DNA from: Archivesica marissinica
Lineage: Eukaryota; Mollusca; Bivalvia; Venerida; Vesicomyidae
Assembly (NCBI GenBank): GCA_014843695.1
Contig: CM026398.1
Span: 48,945,579-49,009,578, forward strand
Reading direction: 5' to 3'
Length of the DNA: 64,000 nt
Every line of letters begins with the position of its first letter. Positions within the stretch are counted from its first letter, which is position 1. A program made the translations under genes and the position numbers. This document shows positions 30,401 through 42,400 of the stretch, piece by piece. The notes under the pieces were generated by a model that worked only from the letters and a program-made list of their open reading frames with translations, searched no databases and was not told where the DNA came from.

Positions 30401-33400
30401 GATGTTGATATGTAGTAAGTTAAATGTCTAGACTTACATAACCGTGACAATGTATTCCCTAGGAATGATGGAGAGATGTTGATATGGAGTAAGTTAAATG
30501 TCTAGACTATAATTATGTAATACATAGCCAAGACAATATATTGCCTTAATTAATAGAGAGTTGTATGAGAAGTGTATATAATATATATCCAGGATGAGGT
30601 ATGAGGTAGATATAAGACATGCTTGAATGATAGATGTATCATTGATATAGAGTGAATGTATCATTGATATAGAGTGAATGTATCATTGATATAGAGTGAA
30701 TGTATCATTGATATAGAGTGAATGTATCATTGATATAGAGTGAATGTATCATTGATATAGAGTGAATGTATCATTGATATAGAGTGAATGTATCATTGAT
30801 ATAGAGTGAATCAGACTATGGATACAATTACAGCTAATCATTTTTGCAAGTAATATTTCAAGGTTGTTTCACTTCCTAATATTGTATTACGTACGGGCGT
30901 TATGTATATTCATACCAAATTGATGGTGGTCATTAAACTGTCCAGTGTTGTCAATGATGGTGATGATGATAGTTGTGGGTGAAATGATGAGGATGATGAT
31001 GGTGATGTAGATGATGAAGTTGATGCAGTTGATGATGATGATGATGAGGAGGAGGATGAAGTTGATGAGGAGGAGGAGGAGGAGGATGGTGGTGGTGATG
31101 ATGATGATGAGGAGGATGAAGTTGATGAGGAAGATGGTGATGATGATGATGATGATGATGATGTGGATAATATATTGATATATGTATATTTTTCAGGCAA
31201 GATTCGTTGGATGGTATGGAGGAGGACGAGGCTGAGAGATCGATGCAGAGTGATGATGATGATGAAGGTGGGTACCGTGATGTGCAGCAGTCACACAATG
31301 TCCTGTTACTGTAATATCCAATGTAGTACATGTCGTGTGGGTACTGTGATGTGCAGCAGTCACACAATATCCTGTTACTGTAATATCCAATGTATTACAC
31401 GTCATGTGGGTACTGTGATGTGCAGCAGTCACACAATGTCCTGTTACTGTAATATCCAACGTATTACATGTTGTGTGGGTACTGTGATGTGCAGCAGTCA
31501 CACAATATCCTGTTACTGTAATATCCAATGTAGTACATGTCGTGTGGGTACTGTGATGTGCAGCAGTCACACAATATCCTGTTACTGTAATATCCAATGT
31601 AGTACATGTCGTGTGGGTACTGTGATGTGCAGCAGTCACACAATATCCTGTTACTGTAATATCCAATGTATTACATGTCGTGTGGGTACTGTGATGTGCA
31701 GCAGTCACACAATGTCCTGTTACTGTAATATCCAATGTAGTACATGTCGTGTGGGTACTGTGATGTGCAGCAGTCACACAATATCCTGTTACTGTAATAT
31801 CCAATGTAGTACATGTCGTGTGGGTACTGTGATGTGCAGCAGTCACACAATATCCTGTTACTGTAATATCCAACGTATTACATGTCGTGTGGGTACTGTG
31901 ATGTGCAGCAGTCACACAATGTCCTGTTACTGTAATATCCAATGTAGTACATGTCGTGTGGGTACTGTGATGTGCAGCAGTCACACAATGTCCTGTTACT
32001 GTAATATCCAATGTAGTACATGTCGTGTGGGTACTATGATGTGCAGCAGTCACACACTATCCTGTTACTGTAATATCCAATGTAGTACATGTCGTGTGGG
32101 TACTGTGATGTGCAGCAGTCACACAATGTCCTGTTACTGTAATATCCAATGTAGTACATGTCGTGTGGGTACTATGATGTGCAGCAGTCACACACTATCC
32201 TGTTACTGTAATATCCAATGTAGTACATGTCGTGTGGGTACTGTGATGTGCAGCAGTCACACAATGTCCTGTTACTGTAATATCCAATGTAGTACATGTC
32301 GTGTGGGTACTATGATGTGCAGCAGTCACACACTATCCTGTTACTGTAATATCCAATGTAGTACATGTCGTGTGGGTACTGTGATGTGCAGCAGTCACAC
32401 AATGTCCTGTTACTGTAATATCCAATGTAGTACATGTCGTGTGGGTACTATGATGTGCAGCAGTCACACACTATCCTGTTACTGTAATATCCAATGTAGT
32501 ACATGTCGTGTGGGTACTGTGATGTGCAGCAGTCACACAATATCCTGTTACTGTAATATCCAATGTATTACATGTCATCGTATTATATATAGTGGAATGA
32601 AATATGTGTTTGTTAAGCATTTGATATACTACAATGGGTAGTTGTTAAAGGGGGTTGTTACGGTCGTTGACTTTAAATCGCTTGCCCCTCACCACTGTAG
32701 GTTCGAATCCCAATGTGGGTGTCAAATACTTTCCATGTAAGGAAGCTATCCAGCTGGCTCGTGGAAGTTCTGAAATACTGCTTGGATGGGCACCCAGGGT
32801 CTTCCTCCACTAGTCATAGCGGGAGAGTCGCTATTTGGCCTAATGTGTCGTCACTAATATCACAGCCTGAAGAATGTACCCCATTTCTATTTTGAATTTC
32901 AAAACTGACGGTCACAATTTCTAAATGTTTGCTATCATGTGATTGTACTAGTATATACCCAGTATTGCACAAGAGGGTTAAGTAAATATATCCAACCTCA
33001 CACATTTGTAATGTACGTTATTTTGATTAGGATATTCTTCTTTTCCATTGGCTCTCTCGGCAGATCCTTAAAGGAAAAATGTCAACAATAATAGCAAAGA
33101 AATTACTATTAGATCTACCATGTTTTATTTAACTATTTAACTAGTAACACAATATGATTTTAAATATTGTGTTACTTTCTATTTTGTCACTGTTACTCTT
33201 TCAAGTTAAAAGGACATACACATGTAGAATCTCCCTTCGGGGGTGGGGATTGTGGGTGTGTCCCCCTTAAGGGATTGCAGATTTCTTTGAAATGAGCTTA
33301 AAATGTGTTTTCATAGAAATGCAAAAATTACTTCATTGTTCTATATAAACATTTTAAATTCACAGCGGGCTCTGGAAGATAGTTTCCATGTATGTGTGTA

Positions 33401-36400
33401 TTACTATATTGCATGCATACATTTGGAGTACACATAATGAACTGTGAGATATTTATAACTCTGTAGTTTGCAGTGAGCATCAACACGTATAAGTATTATA
33501 TATATTTGGAATCCAGACGTGTACCATCCATACTCTCCTATAACATGTCCACCCTAGCGGGTTTTGGCACGCACTCGCATAAAGACTGGTTGAGTTGATG
33601 TAATGGACACCAGACTAAGTATAGATTGCATGTTTGGCCAGTGCAAGTTAAAGAAATTGACTCAGAGTGCTTTCTTTTCTAAAACATAATTATGAATACC
33701 ATTAAACACGCGCTCACTTATAAGACTGGAAGCCACTTTGAGGCAATAATCTGGTGGTTAAAAACACGTGTTATCGGGGAGTATATATGGTGGTTTATGA
33801 AAGCCTGTAATATATAAGCAGAATTCATTGTATGATTGATCAGAGTCCCTCATGTGTAGGAATTACACAGAGAATACGTATATGTATGCAGCATTTACCC
33901 TTAGCAACTAGGAAGTTAATAGAGAAGTCGGCACAATATCATAAATTCATGCTTGCACGTAACCAGAACTGATATTGTAAACAGTCAGAAATTTAAAAAA
34001 GTTGAAAATTTCAATCTTTGTCAAGAGTCGGAAGTAGATTAGAGGTAAATGACTCCATTTCCCCCCCCCCCCATGTGGTTATGGGCACAGTTTGATTAGT
34101 CAGAGTATGGATTTGAATTGAACAGAGAATTCAGGACATCTATATAAAAGACAATATGTAATTGTGTAACTATATGAGATTATGTCATAGGTAAGGAATT
34201 AAGCAAGAGATTTGTGGAGAATATTGTTTATATATGATTATATGATAGTAGGTAAGGAATTAAGCAAGAGATTTGTGGAGAATATTGTTTATATATGATT
34301 ATATGATGGTAGGTAAGGAATTAAGCAAGAGATTTGTGGAGAATATTGTTTATATATGATTATATGATAGTAGGTAAGGAATTAAGCAAGAGATTTGTGG
34401 AGAATATTGTTTATATATGATTATATGATGGTAGGTAAGGAATTAAACAAGAGATTTGTGGAGAATATTGTTTATATATGATTATATGATAGTAGGTAAG
34501 GAATTAAGCAAGAGATTTGTGGAGAATATTGTTTATATATGATTATATGATGGTAGGTAAGGAATTAAGCAAGAGATTTGTGGAGAATATTGTTTATATA
34601 TGATTATATGATGGTAGGTAAGGAATTAAACAAGAGATTTGTGGAAAATATTGTTTATATATGATTATATGATAGTAGGTTGTTTCATTGAGGAAGTTGT
34701 TTTTATATGTGATGTAAAATACCAGATTATTCTGGGTAGAAATAGAATATAATTCAATATAACCTGCTTTAAGCAGCCAGTTATTGCCACTCTCTGCACA
34801 CTAGCGGTGAAAATAACCGTCTAATATGTCATGTAATTTCATTAGAATTGTATCATAATGACACAATTCTAAGGAAATTCCATAACATATTTGCAGAGTT
34901 TTCAAAGAAAAACCCATTAATGAATTGTCGTCTGCTACAATTATTTGAACTGTTTGTGCCTTTTATTTTACCCAGCATGCAAAGAGTCAACACAAGTGGC
35001 TGCATAATAATAAAAATAATAACATTGCTGAGAATATCGTAACTTGCTGTATAATACAGACTGGCTGCTTAATTAGAGGTGATCTCTAACACAGACTAGA
35101 CTGTGCATGAATGCAAATAATATGCGGAGATTTCTCTGTAATATTTTTGTATATGATTATATCAGATTCTATCATGGGTAAGATTTAACTTCCTCCATTG
35201 TCGATGTCTCGTTAACCCCATCCAGCGATTACAAGGCAACCTCGAGGTGTATCTCGGTGAATCCAATCATGTATCTATAGATACATAGCTTACACGACCA
35301 TCTACAACATCACATTTCATTTTGTCTTTAACCTTTTGTAAGAGAAATATGTAATATGCTCGGGTAGCCAGATTACACATTAACCTTTAACCTGTTGAAT
35401 AAATTAGGCGGAATGCACAAACAACATAAATCCAGATTAGCCGCGGCATTGCGCCACGTCTGATCAGGATCTATGTTATTTGCTATTCAGGCTGAGTGTT
35501 TTAGCACCACTATCTGAAAAGCAAGCAGCATAGAGCCTGATGATATGGCACATTTTGTGCCGTTTGATCTGGCTCTATGCTGTTTGCAAACGTGACTTTG
35601 CGGGTTAATACTTTGGCGATATTAAAATTAAATTTATGTCTTGAGGTTGCCTTACAAACCTTTTACCTGAGAATGTTTTGTCTCTAATGTTCAGTGTCTT
35701 TATTTCCATCAGTTGCGGTAGGAGTATATTTATAAATTGCTTTTTAAATACAGAATGCTATGCTTGAACTAATCTGCAGGCGCTCCGTCTCCAGTTAATC
35801 AGTTCCTCTCGGGACTTAAGCTAGACCTTCAAAATAGGGAGGAGTTTATGATATGCAAGGGAGGAGTTTACTGTATGCAAGGGAGGAGTTTATGGTATGC
35901 AAGGGAGGAGTTTATGATATGCAAGGGAGGAGTTTATGGTATGCAAGGGAGGCATTTACGGTATGCAAGGGAGGAGTTTATGGTATGCAAGGGAGGAGTT
36001 TATGATATGCAAGGGAGGAGTTTATGATATGCAAGGGAGGAGTTTATGGTATGCAAGGGAGGAGTTTATGATATGCAAGGGAGGAGTTTATGATATGCAA
36101 GGGAGGCATTTATGGTATGCAAGGGAGGTGTTTACGGTATGCAAGGGAGGAGTTTATGATATGCAAGGGAGGAGTTTATGGTATGCAAGGGAGGCATTTA
36201 CGGTATGCAAGGGAGGAGTTTATGATATACAAGGGAGGAGTTTATGGTATGCAAGGGAGGAGTTTATGATATGCAAGGGAGGAGTTTATGATATGCAAGG
36301 GAGGCATTTATGGTATGCAAGGGAGGTGTTTATGGTATGCAAGGGAGGAGTTTATGATATGCAAGGGAGGAGTTTATGGTATGCAAGGGAGGCATTTATG

Positions 36401-39400
36401 GTATGCAAGGGAGGTGTTTATGATATGCAAGGGAGGAGTTTATGGTATGCAAGGGAGGCATTTACGGTATGCAAGGGAGGAGTTTATGATATACAAGGGA
36501 GGAGTTTATGATATGCAAGGGAGGCATTTATGGTATGCAAGGGAGGTGTTTACGGTATGCAAGGGAGGCATTTATGGTATGCAAGGGAAGAGTTTATGGT
36601 ATGCAAGGGAAGAGTATACGGTATGCAAGGGAGGAGTTTACGGTATACAAGGGAGGAGTTTGTTGGCTCAATCAATGGTCATCCTTGGCATATTGTTTGA
36701 AGAAACCGCTCCCGAGCTCAGAGAATTGAGGCAGATCATAGGAGGATTCCTCCCAACTCACCCTCTAGCTCCAGCCCTGCAGGGAGAAGTGATGCAGGTC
36801 AGGGAGAGGATTCCTCCCAACTCACCCTCTAGCTCCAGCCCTGCAGGGAGAAGTGATGCAGGTCATGGAGAGGATTCCTTCCAACCCACCCTCTAGCTCC
36901 AGCCCTGCAAGGGAGAAGGGATGCAGGTCAGGGAGAGGATTCCTTCCAACTCACCCTCTAGCTCCAGCCCTGCAGGGAGAAGTGATGCAGGTCAGGGAGA
37001 GGATTCCTCCCAACTCACCCTCCAGCTCCAGCCCTGCAGGGAGAAGTAATGCAGGTCAGGGAGAGGATTCCTCCCAACTCACCTTCTAGCTCCAGCCCTG
37101 CAGGGAGAAGTAATGCAGGTCAGGGAGAGGATTCCTCCCAACTCACCCTCTAGCTCCAGCCCTGCAGTGAGAAGTAATGCAGGTCAGGGAGAGGATTCCT
37201 CCCAACTCACCCTCTAGCTCCAGCCCTGCAGGGAGAAGTGATGCAGGACATGGAGAGGATTCCTCCCAACTCACCCTCTAGCTCCAGCCATGAAGGTCAG
37301 GGAGATCATTCGCCACCCCTGCCACTACTTTGGAATTAGATCTCCAAGACATTAGTAGTGTATTGAAGTAGTGCTTTAACCCATTCAACCCCAAGTAACT
37401 GACATGGACTGGTGCATGCTATTTTTAGACCAATAAATTAATAAGAAAATTACATTTGGACCAGTTCATTTATCAAAATGGGTAATTTTATCTAAAAATA
37501 GTAATAATTATTACTGGCAAAAAAGTGCAGATCCTGATGAGACGGCTCGTTACGAGCCGGCTCATCTGGATCTACACTTTTCATAAGCCTATTTAGAGGC
37601 CTGTGGGGTTGAAAGGGTTAATTATTAAAAGGCATGCATTCTCTGCATTGATGTATGCATTTAAAATATTGTAGCTAGTTTATTATTTGTGAATGCTAAA
37701 AGACAACAGATAATTTAAGCTTTGTGGAAGTCGTGATATCGCAATGATAGCATGTTCGCATCAGGTGCGAAAGGCCTGGAGTTCGAGCCCCGCTGGAGCC
37801 ATTACGATTGTGCCCTTAGGCAAGGCATTTAAATTCCACGTTGCCTCTTCTCTCACTCGTGGCGATGGATTCCATCAGGAATGAGGTCTCAAGGGTGATT
37901 AATATAAGTTATAAGAACTTTCGCAATCGAGCTAAAATAAATTTGTATTAATGAAGCTTTATTTAATTACACCAATTGTGAAACAAGCTTCAACAACTTT
38001 TATTAATCACTCTCGATGGCGGTGGTGAGAGTGTATATGTGGTTGGTCCAGATGGGAGGAAGCCGGAGTACCCGGTGGACCCTTGGCATGTACTTTGCGC
38101 CTCTATTGTTAATTAGCTGCCCCTCAGCACTCCAGGATCTGAGACCTGTTGCTTGGCGCCTCCATGGTTAATTACTTGCACCTCGCAACTCAAGAGGTCC
38201 GAGACCTGTTGCTTGGCGCCTCCATGGTTAATTACTTGCACCTCGCAACTCAAGAGGTCCGAGACCTGCTGCTTGGTTAATTACTAGCCCCTCACAACTC
38301 CCTATGCTGCCTGTGAATGTACTTAATTTAATTTTCTTGTTACCAGAAGATCAATAATACTGCTCGGTGACATTTTGTTGTTTACTCCCATTGACAATCT
38401 TTCTCAATGGCGTGTCTTCTGCTAGTTTCTCATATAATTCTTGGCATTCTTTGGGTGTAACAAATAAAATCAATTTTTAAGAATGTTCAGTGATGTAATT
38501 GTATTGATACAGATATACCGCAGTAACCACAGAGATTGATCGTGGTTGCTAGGGTTTATAATGTACCGTTCGTGTTTTAGTTTATACAAATTTATTTTGA
38601 GGGACCGTTTACGAAGTCGTCAATAAAAAATAGTTTTTCAATTATCAACATATCCGCTGGTGGATTAATTGAGTTTTTAATTTACGATCGAGTTTTCTCT
38701 AGAAACATGCGGTGCGGAAATCTGACTAATGGAAATATAACCCACTCTACAGCGTATATATGTAAGCCTTTGTTTCTATAATGTATATGTAGAATATATC
38801 TGTATGTTTGTATTTGACCATGTCCTGTTTCTGCTACTCTATAGATACAGAGGTGTACGAAGCCACGGCGCTGTACGATTTCAAGGGTCGCACCGATCGG
38901 GAATTGTCTTTCAAGAAGGGCGACACTCTTGTACTGTACACAAAGGCTTCTACTGAGTGGTGGGAGGGAGCGTTTGCCGGAAATGAGGGTCTTATTCCAT
39001 CAAACTACGTTGCCATAAAACATCTGTAAGTTACATTTATTACGTGCGTAAAATGGAATGCATGACTTCATAGATTTATGTGCTATGTAACCCCTCTATA
39101 ACAGTCAGTCCTCTATAACAGTTGGCCCCTCTATAACAGTTGGCCCTCTATAACAGTCGGCCCTCTATAACAGTTGGCCCTCTATAGCAGTCGGCCCTCT
39201 ATAACAGTTGGCCCTCTATAACAGTCGGCCCTCTATAACAGTCGACCCTCTATAACAGTTGGCCCTCTATAACAATCGGCCCTCTATAACAGTTGGCCCT
39301 CTATGGCAGTTGGCCCTCTATAACAGTTGGCCCACTATAACAGTCGGCCCTCTATAACAGTTGGCCCTCTATAACAGTCGACCCTCTATAACAGTTGGCC

Positions 39401-42400
39401 CTCTATAACAGTCGACCCTCTATAACAGTTCCCTCTATAACAGTTGGCCCTCTATAACAGTCGACCCTCTATAACAGTTGGCCCTCTATAACAGTCGACC
39501 CTCTATAACATTCGGCCCTCTATAACAGTTGGCCCTCTATGACATTCGGCCCTCTATAGCAGTTGGCCCTCTATAGCAGTCGGCCCTCTATAACAGTCGG
39601 CCCTCTATAACAGTTGGCCCTCTATAGCAGTCGGCCCTCTATAACATTCGGCCCTCTATAGCAGTTGGCCCTCTATAGCAGTCGGCCCTCTATAACATTC
39701 GGCCCTCTATAGCAGTCGGTTCTCTATAACAGTTGGCCCTCTATAGCAGTCGGCCCTCTATAACAGTTGGCCCTCTATAACAGTCGGCCCTCTATAACAG
39801 TCAGCCCTCTATAACAGTTGGCCCTCTATAGCAGTCGGCCCTCTATAACAGTTGGCCCTCTATAACAGTTGGCCCTCTATAACAGTTGGCCCTCTATACA
39901 GTCGACCCTCTATAACAGTCGACCCTCTATAACAGTTGGCCCTCAATAACATTCGGCCCTCTATAACAGTCGGCCCTCTATACCAGTTGGCCCTCTATAG
40001 CAGTTGGCCCTCTATAACAGTTGGCCCTCTATAACAGTCGACCCTCTATAACAGTTGGCCCTCTATAACAGTCGGCCCTCTATAACAGTCAGCCCTCTAT
40101 AACAGTTGGCCCTCTATAGCAGTCGGCCCTCTATAACAGTTGGCCCTCTATAGCAGTCGGCCCTCTATAACAGTTGGCCCTCTATAACAGTCGACCCTCT
40201 ATAACAGTTGGCCCTCTATAACAGTCAGCCCTCTATAACAGTCGGCCCTCTATAACATTCAGCCCTCTATAGCAGTCGGCCCTCTATAACAGTTGGCCCA
40301 TCTATAGCAGTCGGCCCTCTATAACAGTTGGCCCTCTATAACAGTCGGCCCTCTATAACAGTCGACCCTCTATAACAGTTGGCCCTCTATAACAGTCGGC
40401 CCTCTATAACATTCGGCCCTCTATAGCAGTTGGCCCTCTATAGCAGTCGGCCCTCTATAACATTCGGCCCTCTATAGCAGTCGGTTCTCTATAACAGTTG
40501 GCCCTCTATAGCAGTCGGCCCTCTATAACAGTTGGCCCTCTATAACAGTCGGCCCTCTATAACAGTCGGCCCTCTATAACAGTTGGCCCTCTATAGCAGT
40601 CGGCCCTCTATAACAGTTGGCCCTCTATAACAGTTGGCCCTCTATAACAGTTGGCCCTCTATAGCAGTCGACCCTCTATAACAGTCGACCCTCTATAACA
40701 GTTGGCCCTCAATAACATTCGGCCCTCTATAACAGTCGGCCCTCTATACCAGTTGGCCCTCTATAGCAGTTGGCCCTCTATAACAGTTGGCCCTCTATAA
40801 CAGTCGACCCTCTATAACAGTTGGCCCTCTATAACAGTCGGCCCTCTATAACAGTCAGCCCTCTATAACAGTTGGCCCTCTATAGCAGTCGGCCCTCTAT
40901 AACAGTTGGCCCTCTATAGCAGTCGGCCCTCTATAACAGTTGGCCCTCTATAACAGTCGACCCTCTATAACAGTTGGCCCTCTATAACAGTCAGCCCTCT
41001 ATAACAGTCGGCCCTCTATAACATTCAGCCCTCTATAGCAGTCGGCCCTCTATAACAGTTGGCCCATCTATAGCAGTCGGCCCTCTATAACAGTTGGCCC
41101 TCTATAACAGTCGGCCCTCTATAACAGTCGACCCTCTATAACAGTTGGCCCTCTATAACAGTCGGCCCTCTATAACAGTCGGCCCTCTATAACAGTGGCC
41201 CTCTATAGCAGTCGGCCCTCTATAACAGTTGGCCCTCTATAGCAGTCGGCCCTCTATAACAGTTGGCCCTCTATAACAGTCGACCCTCTATAACAGTCGG
41301 CCCTCTATAACAGTCGGCCCTCTATAACATTCAGCCCTCTATAGCAGTCGGCCCTCTATAACAGTTGGCCCATCTATAGCAGTCGGCCCTCTATAACAGT
41401 TGGCCCTCTATAACAGTCGGCCCTCTATAACAGTCGACCCTCTATAACAGTTGGCCCATCTATAACAGTTGGCCCTCTATAACAGTCGGCCCTCTATAAC
41501 AGTTGGCCCTCTATAGCAGTCGGCCCTCTATAACAGTTGGCCCTCTATGACATTCGGCCCTCTATTGCAGTCGGCCCTCTATAACAGTCGGCCCTCTATA
41601 ACAGTTGGTCCTCTATAACATTCAGCCCTCTATAGCAGTCGGCCCTCTATAACAGTCGGCCCTCTATAACAGTCGGTCCTCTACAACAGTCGGCTGTGGA
41701 AGGTAATGGAATTGGCTGGTATAGGGAGCTGGTTTTTGGTAAGAAACAACCGTCGTAAATGTGTGACTGCGTGTAAATATGTGTGACTGCGTGTAAATAT
41801 GTGTGACTGCATGTAAATATGTGTGACTGCATGGAAATATGTGTGACTTTGTGTAAATATGTGTGACTGCGTGTAAATATGTGTGACTGCGTGGAAATAT
41901 GTGTGACTGCATGTAAATATGTGTGACTGCGTGTAAATATGTGTGACTTTGTGTAAATATGTGTGACTGTGTGGAAATATGTGTGACTGCGTGTAAATAT
42001 GTGAAAATATGTGTGACTGTGTGGAAATATGTGTGACTGCGTGTAAATATGTGTGACTGCATGTAAATATGTGTGACTGTGTAAATATGTGTGACTGTGT
42101 GGAAATATGTGTGACTGCGTGTAAATATGTGTGACTGCATGTAAATATGTGTGACTGCATGGAAATATGTGTGACTTTGTGTAAATATGTGTGACTGTGT
42201 GGAAATATGTGTGACTGCGTGTAAATATGTGAAAATATGTGTGACTGTGTGGAAATATGTGTGACTGTGTGTAAATTTGTGTGACTGCATGGAAATATGT
42301 GTGACTGCATGGAAATATGTGTGACTTTGTGTAAATATGTGTGACTGTGTGGAAATATGTGTGACTTTGTGTAAATATGTGTGACTGCATGGAAATATGT

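Noticed and set aside
30910..31367. Poly-Ser and poly-His ORFs
   Set aside because: Products of the GAT/GAG microsatellite read on the minus strand.
31163..32641. 492-codon Cys-rich plus-strand ORF
   Set aside because: It lies in a different frame from exon 12, consists of 69-bp repeats, and is open on both strands because of unit length.
34186..34680. Donor-like TAG|GTAAGG in the 61-bp array as another amplified junction
   Set aside because: No exon of the gene adjoins it and no acceptor-exon unit is visible upstream, so it is probably chance.
35781..35840. Possible extra exon after CTAATCTGCAG
   Set aside because: Exons 12 and 13 already join in phase, there is no donor before the 22-bp array, and no srGAP similarity.
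35936..37089. ORFs of 191-202 codons in the 22-bp and 64-bp arrays
   Set aside because: Same translated repeat in several frames; intronic.
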